NCBI GenBank assembly: GCA_010692645.1
Contig: JAAHGS010000012.1
Coordinates: forward strand, 1-38,790
Direction of reading: 5' to 3'
Source of the DNA: Symploca sp. SIO2E9
GTDB lineage: Bacteria; Cyanobacteriota; Cyanobacteriia; Cyanobacteriales; Coleofasciculaceae
DNA length: 38,790 nt
The translations under genes and the position numbers were made by a program. Under the pieces are notes generated by a model. The model saw only the letters and a list, made by a program, of their open reading frames with translations, was not told the DNA's origin and searched no databases. This document shows, piece after piece, positions 1 through 7,678 of this stretch; the stretch's first letter is position 1, and every line of letters starts with the position of its first letter.

Positions 1-54
1 CTCACAATCAAGTACGCGACTTACTAATTAACTCTGCTACCAGACTTGGGTGAT

Positions 55-182
55 GGGAGGTGGGGGGATGGCTCGGGGAGATGGGGGGATGGGGAGAGGG
101 GGAGAGGGGGAGATGGGGAGAGGGGGAGATGGGGAGATGGGGGGATGGGGAGAGGGGGGGATGGCTCGGGGAGAGGGGGAGA
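55..182. repeat. G-rich tandem array (GGGGAGATGGGG type)
   Basis: The plus strand is an almost uninterrupted run of G3-G7 tracts separated by AGA, AT or ATGGCTC. It has no credible gene: the minus-strand reading is a Pro/Ser/Leu-only polypeptide. The same unit types recur near 5375 and at 9086, 17738, 22329, 35037 and 37275, on either strand. Four or more G tracts in a short span satisfy the simple G-quadruplex pattern. The rest of the 1-410 stretch holds a palindrome and a heptamer array listed separately. Confidence 0.85.
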
Positions 183-350
183 AATTATTCTTCTAGGCTG
201 AGTTGATGTAGTTCCTTTGTCCAAGAACTAGGAGGCGTTATTCTTTATTTCAGTCAAAACTGCTAATGGTAAGCTGTTACCCATTTAAATCATATATTCA
301 TTTGATATTAGTTAATGACCCAAACTCTTGTTCCCTCTGCCTCCTGCCTT

Positions 351-379
351 GCTGTTGTGCATTTTTAATGCACAACAGC
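351..379. repeat. Perfect 13-bp stem hairpin, 3-nt loop
   Basis: GCTGTTGTGCATT and its exact reverse complement flank a TTT loop. It lies 32 bp past the stop codon of the minus-strand DUF3747 gene, so it could help end that transcript, but no U-tract follows the stem on that strand. The 12-mer GCTGTTGTGCAT occurs again at 38429-38440, so this is probably a dispersed repeat and not a gene-specific terminator. Confidence 0.7.
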
Positions 380-399
380 TTACTTATTACTTATTACTT
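380..399. repeat. ACTTATT heptamer repeat (short array)
   Basis: About two and a half copies of the heptamer TTACTTA/TTATTAC. The same heptamer (AATAAGT on the other strand) is found at 2306-2321, 8881-8916 and 33787-33832. It resembles the short tandemly repeated repetitive (STRR) heptamers known from filamentous cyanobacteria. Confidence 0.7.
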
Positions 400-410
400 C
401 GGCAGTGGAT

Positions 411-1214
411 CTAATTTCCAAATACTGGTATCTCACGCTCTGGCACTAGCAGCGGCACAGTTTGAGAGTTATTCTCAGACCATTCTCCTCCCGCAGCACT
501 CGGTTCAACTCGTGGCTTGGTAAAAATTAATTCCCTCTGAGGAGGTGGTACAATTACATCCTCGGCAAAAGCTGGTGGTGGTAGTTCTCTAGCAGAAGTT
601 GCTGGTAGGGTTCTAGGTCTAGTTCTTAATTGTCTAGAAGTTCCTCGACGAGATGTTTGTACTGGGGGAGAAGAATCATTAGTCAGATAAATGTGACCTA
701 ATCTTCTACCTTGATAAGTTCTCCTAGTAAACCGCCAACCAGGATTGAGGAAAATTTTCTGAAAGCCGTTGTTGATGCCTCTGGAGCTGCCGATTTCTAT
801 TTCTGGAGCATTGTGTTCTTTAATCGGAGTACCAAGTAGCAGTAATTCCCCATCACGTTCTATTAATCTAAGCATGTAGTCCAAGCCAAGATCTTGGCCA
901 TTCATACGGATAGAATAACCGTTACTATCTAGGCTGCGCCCACAAATGCCTGTAAAGTCAAAATTCAGCAGTAGAGGATCGACTCTAACTGGGTTGCTGC
1001 CGTTTTCTCTCCAACAAGCCCGTCGATTGGAAATTTGCTCGATAATTACCAGTTGATGCTGATTGCTGCCGAAGGGAGCTGCTACAGCTACAAAATTATC
1101 GGCATTAACCTCTGTATTGCCAAAATTGTTAGCCCTACTCGGACTAAAGGCACCAACAGTGAAAAAAGAAGCTGTAGTTAGTAAAGTAAATTGCAGCCAT
1201 TGTGAAATTTTCAT
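411..1214 (-). CDS. DUF3747 domain secreted protein
   Basis: Predicted protein of 267 residues of unknown function. The ATG at 1214 is chosen because a GGAG sits 8 nt upstream and the next residues (MKISQWLQF, then a hydrophobic run ending near SRA) form a signal peptide of about 28 residues; an upstream in-frame ATG at 1295 would bury it. The mature N-terminal half, from about residue 30 to 175, has the pattern of cyanobacterial DUF3747 proteins: a Cys in RRACW, a second in FTGICGR, then the GYSIRMNGQDLG stretch. The last 90 residues are Pro/Arg/Ser-rich and probably disordered. Such proteins are presumably exported to the periplasm or beyond; their biochemical role is not known. It is monocistronic as far as can be seen, with a long upstream intergenic region. 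Confidence 0.82.
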   Translation of the reverse strand: MKISQWLQFTLLTTASFFTVGAFSPSRANNFGNTEVNADNFVAVAAPFGSNQHQLVIIEQISNRRACWRENGSNPVRVDPLLLNFDFTGICGRSLDSNGYSIRMNGQDLGLDYMLRLIERDGELLLLGTPIKEHNAPEIEIGSSRGINNGFQKIFLNPGWRFTRRTYQGRRLGHIYLTNDSSPPVQTSRRGTSRQLRTRPRTLPATSARELPPPAFAEDVIVPPPQRELIFTKPRVEPSAAGGEWSENNSQTVPLLVPEREIPVFGN

Positions 1215-1435
1215 ATAAATCTCCGGAAGATTTAGAAATCCAGCCTCTTGAGTTCTGAGAGTACAACACTGAAAACCTGATAGTGCCCGCCTCACAATTG
1301 AATGTTAGGGTACTAAGGATTGATACGCCCTCAATCCCCATCCCTATTGCTATTCCTCGACGCTGGCTGATCACCGGTAGCTCCCCTGAACAATTAACTA
1401 ACAATTAACAATTAAAACACTTTTTAGTATGTCTC

Positions 1436-1487
1436 AATAAGTTTTGATAAATTAATAAGTTTTGATAGATTAATAAGTTTTGATAAA
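1436..1487. repeat. Three 18-bp direct repeats (AATAAGTTTTGATAAATT)
   Basis: Copies at 1436-1453, 1454-1471 and 1472-1487 differ by one base (A or G) and the third is cut short. Such exact head-to-tail phasing of an AT-rich 18-mer is operator- or iteron-like. It lies in the 460-bp stretch between the DUF3747 gene and the Roadblock-like gene, about 190 bp upstream of the latter's start. No replication gene is nearby. The rest of the stretch shows no other structure I can name. Confidence 0.75.
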
Positions 1488-1677
1488 GTATTATTAAAAG
1501 CTTAGTGTGTTAGAGGATGTTTTAGAAGTCCTCAAGGTCTCTTTTAGATGTTTTACTAGATACTTGTCTATCAAGATAACTTGAGAAACAAGTATGTCAG
1601 TACATAAAATACGATTATCACAATGTAGGTGGACTGATCAGACAAACTCTTAGACAGCAGTAAGGCAACTTGTAAAT

Positions 1678-2220
1678 ATGATTAGTGATACAAGTAGTGA
1701 CAAACGCGACAGTATTCTCAAACAACTTATTAATAGTGCCAGAGGAATTCAAGATGCAGTTTTGGTTGATGATGAAGCATTAGTTATTAATAACCCGTTA
1801 CAAGAATGGGATGAGGACTCTGCCTCGGGGATGGCTACGGCGATGTTTTTTCTCAGAGATAGTACTCGTGAGCATTTGCATTGGTCAGTACTAACACACA
1901 TGTTATTGGAAACGGAAGATGGTTATTTTATTGGAATTCCCTGTAACCAGGAAATTTTCTTACTAGTTCAAGCCAGTAAGGATGGCAAATTAGGAGAAAT
2001 TAGAAGAGTTATCAATCGAGCTGTCAGGCAAATTCAGACTCAATTGCAGGCTGAAGAATTCTTTGATGTAGAATCTGATAACGGCAAAATTACTAAAACA
2101 TTAGTTGATGATTATAAAACAAAATTACAAGATAACGAACCTTTTACCAGACCTAAACCTGAAGCCAATAGTGATGCAAATAGTGAAATAAAATATAGGA
2201 ACCGCCGGATAAGTAATTAG
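1678..2220 (+). CDS. Roadblock/LC7-like domain protein
   Basis: A 180-residue soluble protein. Residues about 10-135 read as an alpha/beta fold resembling Roadblock/LC7 (MglB-type) proteins: an amphipathic N-terminal helix (SILKQLINSARGIQ), a strand with VLVDDEALVI, a second helix with SGMATAMFFLRD, then strands ending in GYFIGIPC and IFLLVQAS, then a long helix GEIRRVINRAVRQIQ. The C-terminal 45 residues are charged and likely disordered. Roadblock proteins usually bind or regulate small Ras-like GTPases; no GTPase gene lies in the window, so the partner is unknown. The family call rests on fold pattern, not on a diagnostic motif. The start ATG is preceded by a weak AAGG at 13 nt. Confidence 0.65.
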   Translation: MISDTSSDKRDSILKQLINSARGIQDAVLVDDEALVINNPLQEWDEDSASGMATAMFFLRDSTREHLHWSVLTHMLLETEDGYFIGIPCNQEIFLLVQASKDGKLGEIRRVINRAVRQIQTQLQAEEFFDVESDNGKITKTLVDDYKTKLQDNEPFTRPKPEANSDANSEIKYRNRRISN

Positions 2221-2305
2221 GTCATTCCAGTTATAAAAATACCCAATTACTTAGGCTTCTTAAGCAGTAACTTATTTACGGGGAACTTCTCAACAGGAAA
2301 TCCCC

Positions 2306-2321
2306 TTACTTATTACTTATT
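2306..2321. repeat. ACTTATT heptamer repeat (short)
   Basis: Two copies of the TTACTTA/TTATTAC heptamer just inside and past the 3' end of the ammonium transporter gene. It belongs to the same family as the longer arrays at 8881 and 33787. Confidence 0.5.
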
Positions 2322-3834
2322 GCTGGAAGCGGTCAGTTCCTGATAGTTCACCATCCTGCTGTAGTACAAAATCACTGTAAGCTCTCAAAGCATGCTCACT
2401 GAGATCAAGTCCTCTTAGTTCCTTCTCTGGCTCAACTCTGATGCTGCCTAATATAACCTTAATAGTTGACCATGCGACTAAACTAAATGCCGCTGTGAAC
2501 ATGCCAATAGCCACAATACCATACAATTGAGCACTAATTTGGTTGAAACCGCCACCAAAGAATAAACCCTTATCTGGTCCGTCTAAATATAGACTACCGC
2601 TCCCTTCGCTAAACAAACCAACTGCCAGTGTTCCCCAGATTCCACAAACTAGGTGTACAGAGATTGCACCCACCGGATCGTCAATTTTCCATCGATCAAA
2701 TAACTCTACAGAAAAGACTACAATTGTTCCAGCAATTAGACCAATCACAACAGAACTGCCAAGACTAACGAAGGCGCAAGGTGCTGTAATTGCTACCAAG
2801 CCGGCTAAAATACCATTAACAATCATAGAAAGGTCAGGCTTGCCGAAGTACCACCAAGAGGTGAGCATTGCCGCAATTGCTCCTGTCGCAGCCGCCATAT
2901 TAGTGGTTAGGATAATATGAGTGATTGCCATAGGCTCGGCAGCCATAGTCGAACCAGGATTAAAACCAAACCAGCCTAACCATAGAATCAAGCAGCCTAG
3001 GGTAGACATGCTAAGGTTATGACCAGGCAGAGCATAGGATTGACCGTCGCGATATTTACCAAGGCGCGGTCCTAAAAGTATAGCTCCGATTAAAGCTGCC
3101 CAACCACCAACCGAGTGAACTACAGTTGAACCAGCAAAATCATAGAATCCTATTTTTGTCTGTAACCAACCCCCTCCCCAAACCCAATGACCAGTGATGG
3201 GGTAGGAAATAGCCACTAGTAAAATACTAAAGATAAAAAATGCCAAAAACTTGATACGTTCGGCAACTGCACCACTAACAATAGTAGCAGCAGTGCCAGC
3301 AAATGCTAGTTGAAAAAAGAACTTGGCATTGAGAGGTACATTAGCCCAGTCTAGAGAATTAAAAATACCATTGTAATCATTTTCTAGGCCATTAAATAAA
3401 AATCCCTTGGTTCCTAAGACTGGATTGAAATAGCCTCCATCACTGAACATCAAAGCGAAACCAGAAACGGAGTAAGCTATAGTCGCTAAGGCAAATACAA
3501 TCAGGTTTTTAGACAAAATGTTGACAGCATTCTTTTGGCGGCAAAAGCCAGTTTCCAACATGCCAAAACCTGCATTCATGAAGAAAACTAAAAAGGAAGT
3601 GAACACTACCCAGAGAGTATCGAGTAAGCTTTTGACTTCGTTGAAACCAGAATTCGATACATCTTGGGCGAGTGCAGTGTAACTCCAGATCACAAAAAGT
3701 GTAGCTGTCAGGGGCAAGCAAAATCTCCAACTTGGTGACAAGCACTTTTGGTCTGGCTTTAGCCTTTTTAGTCTTAACCTATACATCAGCCTTAATATTA
3801 TGAGATACAACATCCGGATTGTATCTTTCTCCAT
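2317..3834 (-). CDS. amt: Ammonium transporter, Amt/Mep/Rh family
   Basis: Inner-membrane ammonium channel of up to 505 residues. The mature part from about residue 60 carries the family landmarks: [15 protein letters not shown]-like first helices, [16 protein letters not shown] with the first pore histidine, the [16 protein letters not shown] helix, and [16 protein letters not shown] with the second pore histidine. Eleven membrane helices can be counted. A hydrophobic segment ending ALAQ (residues 38-56) looks like a signal peptide, as in other Amt proteins. The start is uncertain: ATG at 3834 gives a basic extension that overlaps an inverted repeat; in-frame ATGs at 3813 and 3786 would leave that repeat in the leader. 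None has a strong ribosome binding site. No glnB/glnK gene is adjacent. Nitrogen control by NtcA would be expected, but only a degenerate site is visible. Confidence 0.95.
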   Translation of the reverse strand: MEKDTIRMLYLIILRLMYRLRLKRLKPDQKCLSPSWRFCLPLTATLFVIWSYTALAQDVSNSGFNEVKSLLDTLWVVFTSFLVFFMNAGFGMLETGFCRQKNAVNILSKNLIVFALATIAYSVSGFALMFSDGGYFNPVLGTKGFLFNGLENDYNGIFNSLDWANVPLNAKFFFQLAFAGTAATIVSGAVAERIKFLAFFIFSILLVAISYPITGHWVWGGGWLQTKIGFYDFAGSTVVHSVGGWAALIGAILLGPRLGKYRDGQSYALPGHNLSMSTLGCLILWLGWFGFNPGSTMAAEPMAITHIILTTNMAAATGAIAAMLTSWWYFGKPDLSMIVNGILAGLVAITAPCAFVSLGSSVVIGLIAGTIVVFSVELFDRWKIDDPVGAISVHLVCGIWGTLAVGLFSEGSGSLYLDGPDKGLFFGGGFNQISAQLYGIVAIGMFTAAFSLVAWSTIKVILGSIRVEPEKELRGLDLSEHALRAYSDFVLQQDGELSGTDRFQQ

Positions 3835-3863
3835 ACTCTGAGATACAATACCCGGATTTTATC
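3804..3863. promoter_or_regulatory. Two inverted-repeat boxes at the amt 5' end
   Basis: Box 1 (3804-3825) has arms GATACAA and TTGTATC around 8 bp; box 2 (3842-3863) repeats it with one changed base in the right arm. They share a CCGGAT core and begin 38 bp apart. Both overlap or lie just upstream of the amt start. Between them, 3833-3846 reads ATA-N8-TAC, one base off the NtcA consensus GTA-N8-TAC. Read as a candidate operator region; no protein can be assigned. Confidence 0.4.
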
Positions 3864-4008
3864 TTTAACAGGGAGAAGGAATAGATATAAGGACGGAGTA
3901 GCTAATTTTAAGCTAGTCTGGAAGTCGGGAACTCCTGTTGCTGGGCTCCTGACAACCCAAGCCATAGCGACAGCTTGGCGCTGGGCAGTTGACACTAGAT
4001 GATTGCCT

Positions 4009-4995
4009 ATGACCCTCAATCAAGCTGATTCTTTGTCTCCCAAGCGTGTTTTACCCCAGGTTTCAGTAATTGTACCGATTTACAATGGTGAAACTGACCT
4101 ACCTGATCTGATCGAGTGTTTGCAAGCCCAAACTTACCCGGTCGAACAGGTAGAATATGTGTTGGTAGATAATGGTAGCCGCGATCGCACTGCTGCGGTC
4201 TTAGCTGAAGCTGCCTCTGAAATCTCATCCCAAGGAATAACTCTCAAAGCTCTCCAGGAAAATAAGATCCAAAGCTCTTACGCCGCTCGTAATGCTGGTA
4301 TCCGGGCAGCTAAGAGCAATCTTCTCGCCTTCACAGATGCCGATTGCCGTCCCCAGCCTGATTGGCTAGAACGACTAATTGCTCCCTTTATCGAGGAAGA
4401 TATTGGCATCGTTGTTGGTGAAATTATCGGTTTGCCTGGTGGAACCCTGCTGGAAAAACATGCCGAACAATATCAGGTTTTGTCCCAGCAACACACTCTA
4501 GCTCATCCTTTTTGTCCCTACGGTCAAACTGCTAATCTTGCAATTAGGCGGCAAGCATTCCAAGAGGTGGGGCTGTTTCGTCCTTACCTAACCACTGGCG
4601 GCGATGCTGATATCTGCTGGCGTATTCAGCGTCAAAGTAATTGGAAGCTAAAGTTTATTTCCACAGCAGTGGTTCGGCATAGACACCGTTCTACACTCAA
4701 AGAATACGAAAGCCAATGGCGTCGTTATGGTCGCTCTAACCTCTATTTACATGAACTTCACGGCGTCGAGTTAATGCGGGAAAAAACAACCCCAGAATAC
4801 GCCTATATGTTCAGTCGCTGGCTATTGAAAGAATTGCCGATTAATAGTCTAAAAGCGATCGCTGGTAAGATTGCTGCAATTGAGATCATTAGCACGCCTA
4901 TTGGTATTTTTGGGGCTCAGGCGCGTTCCCAGGGACAACGCTTAGCTCAATTACCAGAAAAGGCTAGAGAAATTGAGTGGTTGCCAGATGAGTAG
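4009..4995 (+). CDS. Glycosyltransferase family 2 (GT-A fold)
   Basis: A 328-residue soluble glycosyltransferase that should transfer a sugar from a nucleotide donor. The N-terminal region holds VSVIVPIYNGE, the YVLVDNGSRDRT strand-loop, and the DXD-type motif FTDADCRPQPDWL near residue 105; a TGGDADICWR acceptor-side motif follows near residue 200 (ED-like catalytic region), then a basic RHRHRSTLKEY segment. There is no clear membrane segment. ATG at 4009 is preferred over the in-frame TTG two codons upstream. Acceptor and donor cannot be told. The neighbouring genes (amt, response regulator) give no polysaccharide context, so it seems a stand-alone gene. The 13-kb stretch around it shows no sign of recent transfer. 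Confidence 0.85.
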   Translation: MTLNQADSLSPKRVLPQVSVIVPIYNGETDLPDLIECLQAQTYPVEQVEYVLVDNGSRDRTAAVLAEAASEISSQGITLKALQENKIQSSYAARNAGIRAAKSNLLAFTDADCRPQPDWLERLIAPFIEEDIGIVVGEIIGLPGGTLLEKHAEQYQVLSQQHTLAHPFCPYGQTANLAIRRQAFQEVGLFRPYLTTGGDADICWRIQRQSNWKLKFISTAVVRHRHRSTLKEYESQWRRYGRSNLYLHELHGVELMREKTTPEYAYMFSRWLLKELPINSLKAIAGKIAAIEIISTPIGIFGAQARSQGQRLAQLPEKAREIEWLPDE

Positions 4996-5041
4996 ATATC
5001 TTGCCAAAGTCTTGTTGGCAAGATAAGGGGAGTCGTGAGTG

Positions 5042-5075
5042 TTGACACTCCTCGCGAGTAGAGCAACGAGGATTC
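5042..5075 (-). mobile_element. IS200/IS605-type right-end relic
   Basis: Read on the minus strand this has GAATCC, a CCTCG/CGAGG hairpin with a 12-nt loop, and then GGAGTGTCAA. That is the same architecture as the right end of the complete tnpB element (15816-15847): AATCCCAC, hairpin, GGAGTGTCAA. No tnpB reading frame precedes it on the minus strand. What lies between here and 5341 could be the decayed remainder of the element or a short non-autonomous derivative; no left end was found. Confidence 0.5.
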
Positions 5076-5080
5076 TTTCT

Positions 5081-5106
5081 AAGCCCTTCGGGCACGCTAC
5101 GCGAAC
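5081..5106. repeat. Dispersed palindromic repeat (CCCTTCGGG / GCTACGCGAAC type)
   Basis: AAGCCCTTCGGGCACGCTACGCGAAC matches a repeat type that is very frequent between genes of filamentous cyanobacteria. CCCTTCGGG forms a small hairpin. It is the only good copy in the window. It sits inside the 445-bp gene-free stretch 4996-5440. Confidence 0.5.
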
Positions 5107-5324
5107 ACGGGGATTGTTATGAACTTGCCCTCAGAAAGCATACACCGACTGTCCGGCGGCGTTTGAAGCGATGTTTTTCGAGTTCTCGCCTTAACGACTT
5201 CCACATTTATACAAGATCTAGGATTTATGCTACCAGGGTTCCGGATCAGAAGTTGTCCGCTAGACCTACTTCGCCTTTTGTATGTGCGCATTACCGCGCT
5301 TGAGTAATTTAGCACGAAGAAAAG

Positions 5325-5341
5325 TCCCCCTACAAGGGGGA
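5325..5341. repeat. Short GC-rich hairpin TCCCCC/GGGGGA
   Basis: Six-base arms around a TACAA loop, about 100 bp upstream of the response regulator gene. A C-rich stretch (5370-5399) of the GGGGAGAT repeat family follows, read on the other strand. It could be the end of the relic element described at 5042 or an unrelated dispersed hairpin. Confidence 0.4.
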
Positions 5342-5440
5342 GGCACCAATCCCATTTTTTTGGTCAAATTCCCATCTCCCCATCCCCCCCTCTTCCCATT
5401 CGTTACATTAGAATTAAGTAGCGGCAGAGGAAGTTCATAG

Positions 5441-6127
5441 ATGTCAGCACATCTGTTACTGGTAGATGACGAACCAGGAGTACGTGAAGCAGTCAAAGAA
5501 TATTTACAAGAAAGTAATTTCACTGTCGAGGTTGCTAGCAATGCTAGCGATGCTTGGCAACTGTTACAGAGAAAAACACCTGATTTGGTAATCTCTGACA
5601 TCATGATGCCCCAAGTAGATGGGTATGAGTTTCTCAAGCAGCTGCGAGATGACCCACGTTTCAAGGCACTACCAGTAATATTTCTCACTGCCCGTGGTAT
5701 GACCTCAGACCGAATTCAAGGTTATCAAGCGGGTGTTGATGCCTACCTACCAAAGCCTTTTGACCCAGAGGAGTTAATTGCAATTATTGAGAATTTGTTA
5801 GAGCGCCGCGCCGCTACATCTAAGACAAATGAAGGCAGCACCGATCTTGAGGATATTAAGGTAGAAATTGCTGTAATTAAGGATATGCTCTCAGGTCGCA
5901 GTGGTTTTGTGCAAACACCAGCGCCGATCCGCATTGACTTTACCCCACGCGAGCAAAGCGTCTTAGATTTAGTTGCCCAAGGGCTGATGAATAAAGAGAT
6001 AGCGAGACGCCTCGAAACCAGTGTCCGTAATGTTGAGAAGTATGTTAGCCGCTTGTTTAGCAAAACTGGAACTAATAGCCGCACGGAGTTGGTGCGCTAT
6101 GCCCTCGAACACGGTTTGACTAATTGA
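5441..6127 (+). CDS. Response regulator, receiver plus LuxR/NarL-type HTH
   Basis: A 228-residue DNA-binding response regulator. The receiver domain spans residues 4-120: acidic pair D9/D10, phospho-acceptor D53 in VISDIMMP, T83 and K105 in the YLPKPF motif, all present. A linker with a charged helix (120-160) leads to a LuxR-type helix-turn-helix at about 168-228: TPREQSVLDLVAQG, NKEIARRLETSVRNVEKYVSRLF. It should dimerise on phosphorylation and act as a transcription factor. The arrangement resembles cyanobacterial and plastid Ycf29-type regulators, but I cannot call orthology. No histidine kinase is nearby, so the partner is encoded elsewhere. ATG at 5441 has GAGG about 10 nt upstream. Confidence 0.93.
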   Translation: MSAHLLLVDDEPGVREAVKEYLQESNFTVEVASNASDAWQLLQRKTPDLVISDIMMPQVDGYEFLKQLRDDPRFKALPVIFLTARGMTSDRIQGYQAGVDAYLPKPFDPEELIAIIENLLERRAATSKTNEGSTDLEDIKVEIAVIKDMLSGRSGFVQTPAPIRIDFTPREQSVLDLVAQGLMNKEIARRLETSVRNVEKYVSRLFSKTGTNSRTELVRYALEHGLTN

Positions 6128-6320
6128 AGGGGCTCTGTTGATTGCTGGTTCATGGCTCCTTACTCTCGACTATGAACTACAAACACTGAATTATTAACGG
6201 TAACTGCGCCAGGTATTATTAAGCGATTTTACTTTTGATTAAGAAAAGTTTTTTTCTATTACTGAATACTATCCTATTCTGTTATTGTTTAACATATCAT
6301 TGAATTTAACAAAGCAAAAA

Positions 6321-6440
6321 ATGAAAGTTTCACAAAAACAAGTTCACTTGGGTCAATCAGTTGCTCTAGGTGGCGTTTTAGTAGTCATGAGTGTTGGCGT
6401 CTTTGTCATGATGATGATGCAAAGTGGTGTCTTGCAATAA
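6321..6440 (+). CDS. 39-residue single-pass membrane peptide
   Basis: ATG at 6321 to TAA at 6438-6440 encodes a 39-residue peptide. Residues 1-12 are polar and basic (MKVSQKQVHLGQ); residues 14-33 are an uninterrupted hydrophobic helix ending in a run of four Met; the tail is QSGVLQ. A strong rho-independent terminator begins 29 nt after the stop, which supports a real transcription unit, and AAAGCAAAAA precedes the ATG. Size and topology recall the small subunits of photosystems, cytochrome b6f or NDH-1, but the sequence does not match PsbT, PetN, PetL, PsaM or PsbX patterns that I know. Function unknown. Confidence 0.6.
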   Translation: MKVSQKQVHLGQSVALGGVLVVMSVGVFVMMMMQSGVLQ

Positions 6441-6469
6441 GTAATTTTCCAGTTTAATCAAAATAATAG

Positions 6470-6494
6470 AGCCGCTCATTAATGGGCGGCTTTA
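6470..6494 (+). terminator. Rho-independent terminator after the 39-aa peptide gene
   Basis: AGCCGC and GCGGCT arms around a short CATTAATGG region, followed by TTTATT. It sits 29 nt past the stop of the small membrane peptide gene. Confidence 0.75.
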
Positions 6495-6550
6495 TTGCTA
6501 TTGCGGCAGATAACGAAAGCACTTCCTGAGAAGCTAACGCTATTAAACAA

Positions 6551-6577
6551 AAAATCAGGGATTTAATCCCCGATTTT
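6551..6577 (-). terminator. Hairpin terminator downstream of the PEP-CTERM gene
   Basis: AAAATC-GGG and CCC-GATTTT arms around ATTTAAT, AT-flanked on both sides so that it could work in both directions. It lies about 75 nt beyond the stop of the minus-strand PEP-CTERM gene. Confidence 0.55.
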
Positions 6578-6652
6578 ATCAATCTCCACTACCTCTATAG
6601 GTCTGTTTCATCTACATTCTTCTACAGAAGACTATTAGTTAGAGCAGAGATT

Positions 6653-7261
6653 TTAAGCTTGTTGCTTTTTGCGCTTGAGAACAGAACCAGCACCAAGAGC
6701 ACCGACTGTCAGGAGACCAAGTAAGGAAGCGGGTTCAGGTACGGATTCAGCTTCGGGGGCATTGAAGTCTGAGATAGTCACACTGGCAGCACCGAAAATA
6801 TTGTCTACAGTATCAATTGCAAAGCCAAAAATATCACCCTTATTAACGGTGGTACTGAAAATATTGCTCTGCAAAAACCCTCCATTATCCTTACTTAGTA
6901 GTGTGAAATTACCATTAACGATGAAGCCAAAAGGATCCCAAAATGGACCATCGACATCAGTCGTTATGTAATTCCAATTGAAGCTAACTAAACCATTAGC
7001 AAGTGAAGTGGTGGTGTAAGAAGTCTGACCACTAAATCCAGAGCCATTATTTCCCCCTGTAAGGGTAATTGATGATGGGGCGTTAGTAGTGTCAACAAAG
7101 CCGTCAGCATTTAAGTTACTGAAATCCCAATTGCTTGGATTATATGACCCACTGAAACCACTAGCTTGAGCTGGGTTAGCACCCAAAAGTGCTGCTACAC
7201 CAATTAAGCTGGCTGCACTAGCGGTTATAGTTGAACCGTTGATAATTTTGGTAATAGACAT
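6653..7261 (-). CDS. PEP-CTERM sorting domain protein
   Basis: A 202-residue exported protein. Residues 1-33 are a signal peptide ending in PAQA. The middle is a Gly/Ser/Asn-rich, probably all-beta region with many Phe/Trp/Asp residues (GSYNPSNWDFSN, GNGSGFSGQ-like turns). The C-terminus is a textbook PEP-CTERM: VPEPASLLGLL, a membrane helix, then KRKKQQA. Proteins of this type are recognised by an exosortase, processed near the PEP motif and delivered to the cell surface or extracellular matrix. No exosortase gene is in the window. The ligand or structural role of the beta domain cannot be inferred. ATG at 7261 has a GGAG 13 nt upstream. Confidence 0.9.
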   Translation of the reverse strand: MSITKIINGSTITASAASLIGVAALLGANPAQASGFSGSYNPSNWDFSNLNADGFVDTTNAPSSITLTGGNNGSGFSGQTSYTTTSLANGLVSFNWNYITTDVDGPFWDPFGFIVNGNFTLLSKDNGGFLQSNIFSTTVNKGDIFGFAIDTVDNIFGAASVTISDFNAPEAESVPEPASLLGLLTVGALGAGSVLKRKKQQA

Positions 7262-7678
7262 GAAACGAATTGCTCCAAAAAACTAAATGTTGGCAGTGAT
7301 CCTACTAATCAAACAAATCACAATAATTGGGTACTTGGTAGAAGCAGCAAGTCTTTATAAAAAAAGCAACTTGCTTAAATTGATTCATCTGTGAGTAATT
7401 TATTGCTCAGAAGCTGATTGCAACGCTAATGAGGCGTGGTAGTTGCTCTCAAGTTACTGTACTTTTACATCTAAAAGTTTAAATTGATTAATTGAACATG
7501 GGAAGGGACTTTATAGAAACTTCTTGCTAACCACTGATACCTATTTTCTAAAAGGGTAGTAGAGATTAAGTGTCCGAAACCACTGCCCTGTCTAGCTCCC
7601 CATCTCTAGATGTCTTCTAAGGATTTAGAAAATTGGTTTAATGCTTTAAAGTTGCAGTGAATAAATACTAGTGAAAAT
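7262..7678. other. Gene-free stretch upstream of the PEP-CTERM gene
   Basis: Some 417 bp of AT-rich DNA between the PEP-CTERM start and the stop of the next minus-strand gene. I see no open frame of coding character, no convincing hairpin and no repeat from the families found elsewhere in the window. It must contain the promoter of the PEP-CTERM gene. Confidence 0.5.

Noticed and set aside
3821-3836. NtcA site GTATCTTTCTCCATAC
   Set aside because: The spacing is GTA-N10-TAC, whereas NtcA needs N8; it is also inside the possible coding start.
5097-5315. 72-aa minus-strand frame between the glycosyltransferase and response regulator
   Set aside because: Arg/Ser-rich without a domain or ribosome binding site; more likely part of an element remnant.
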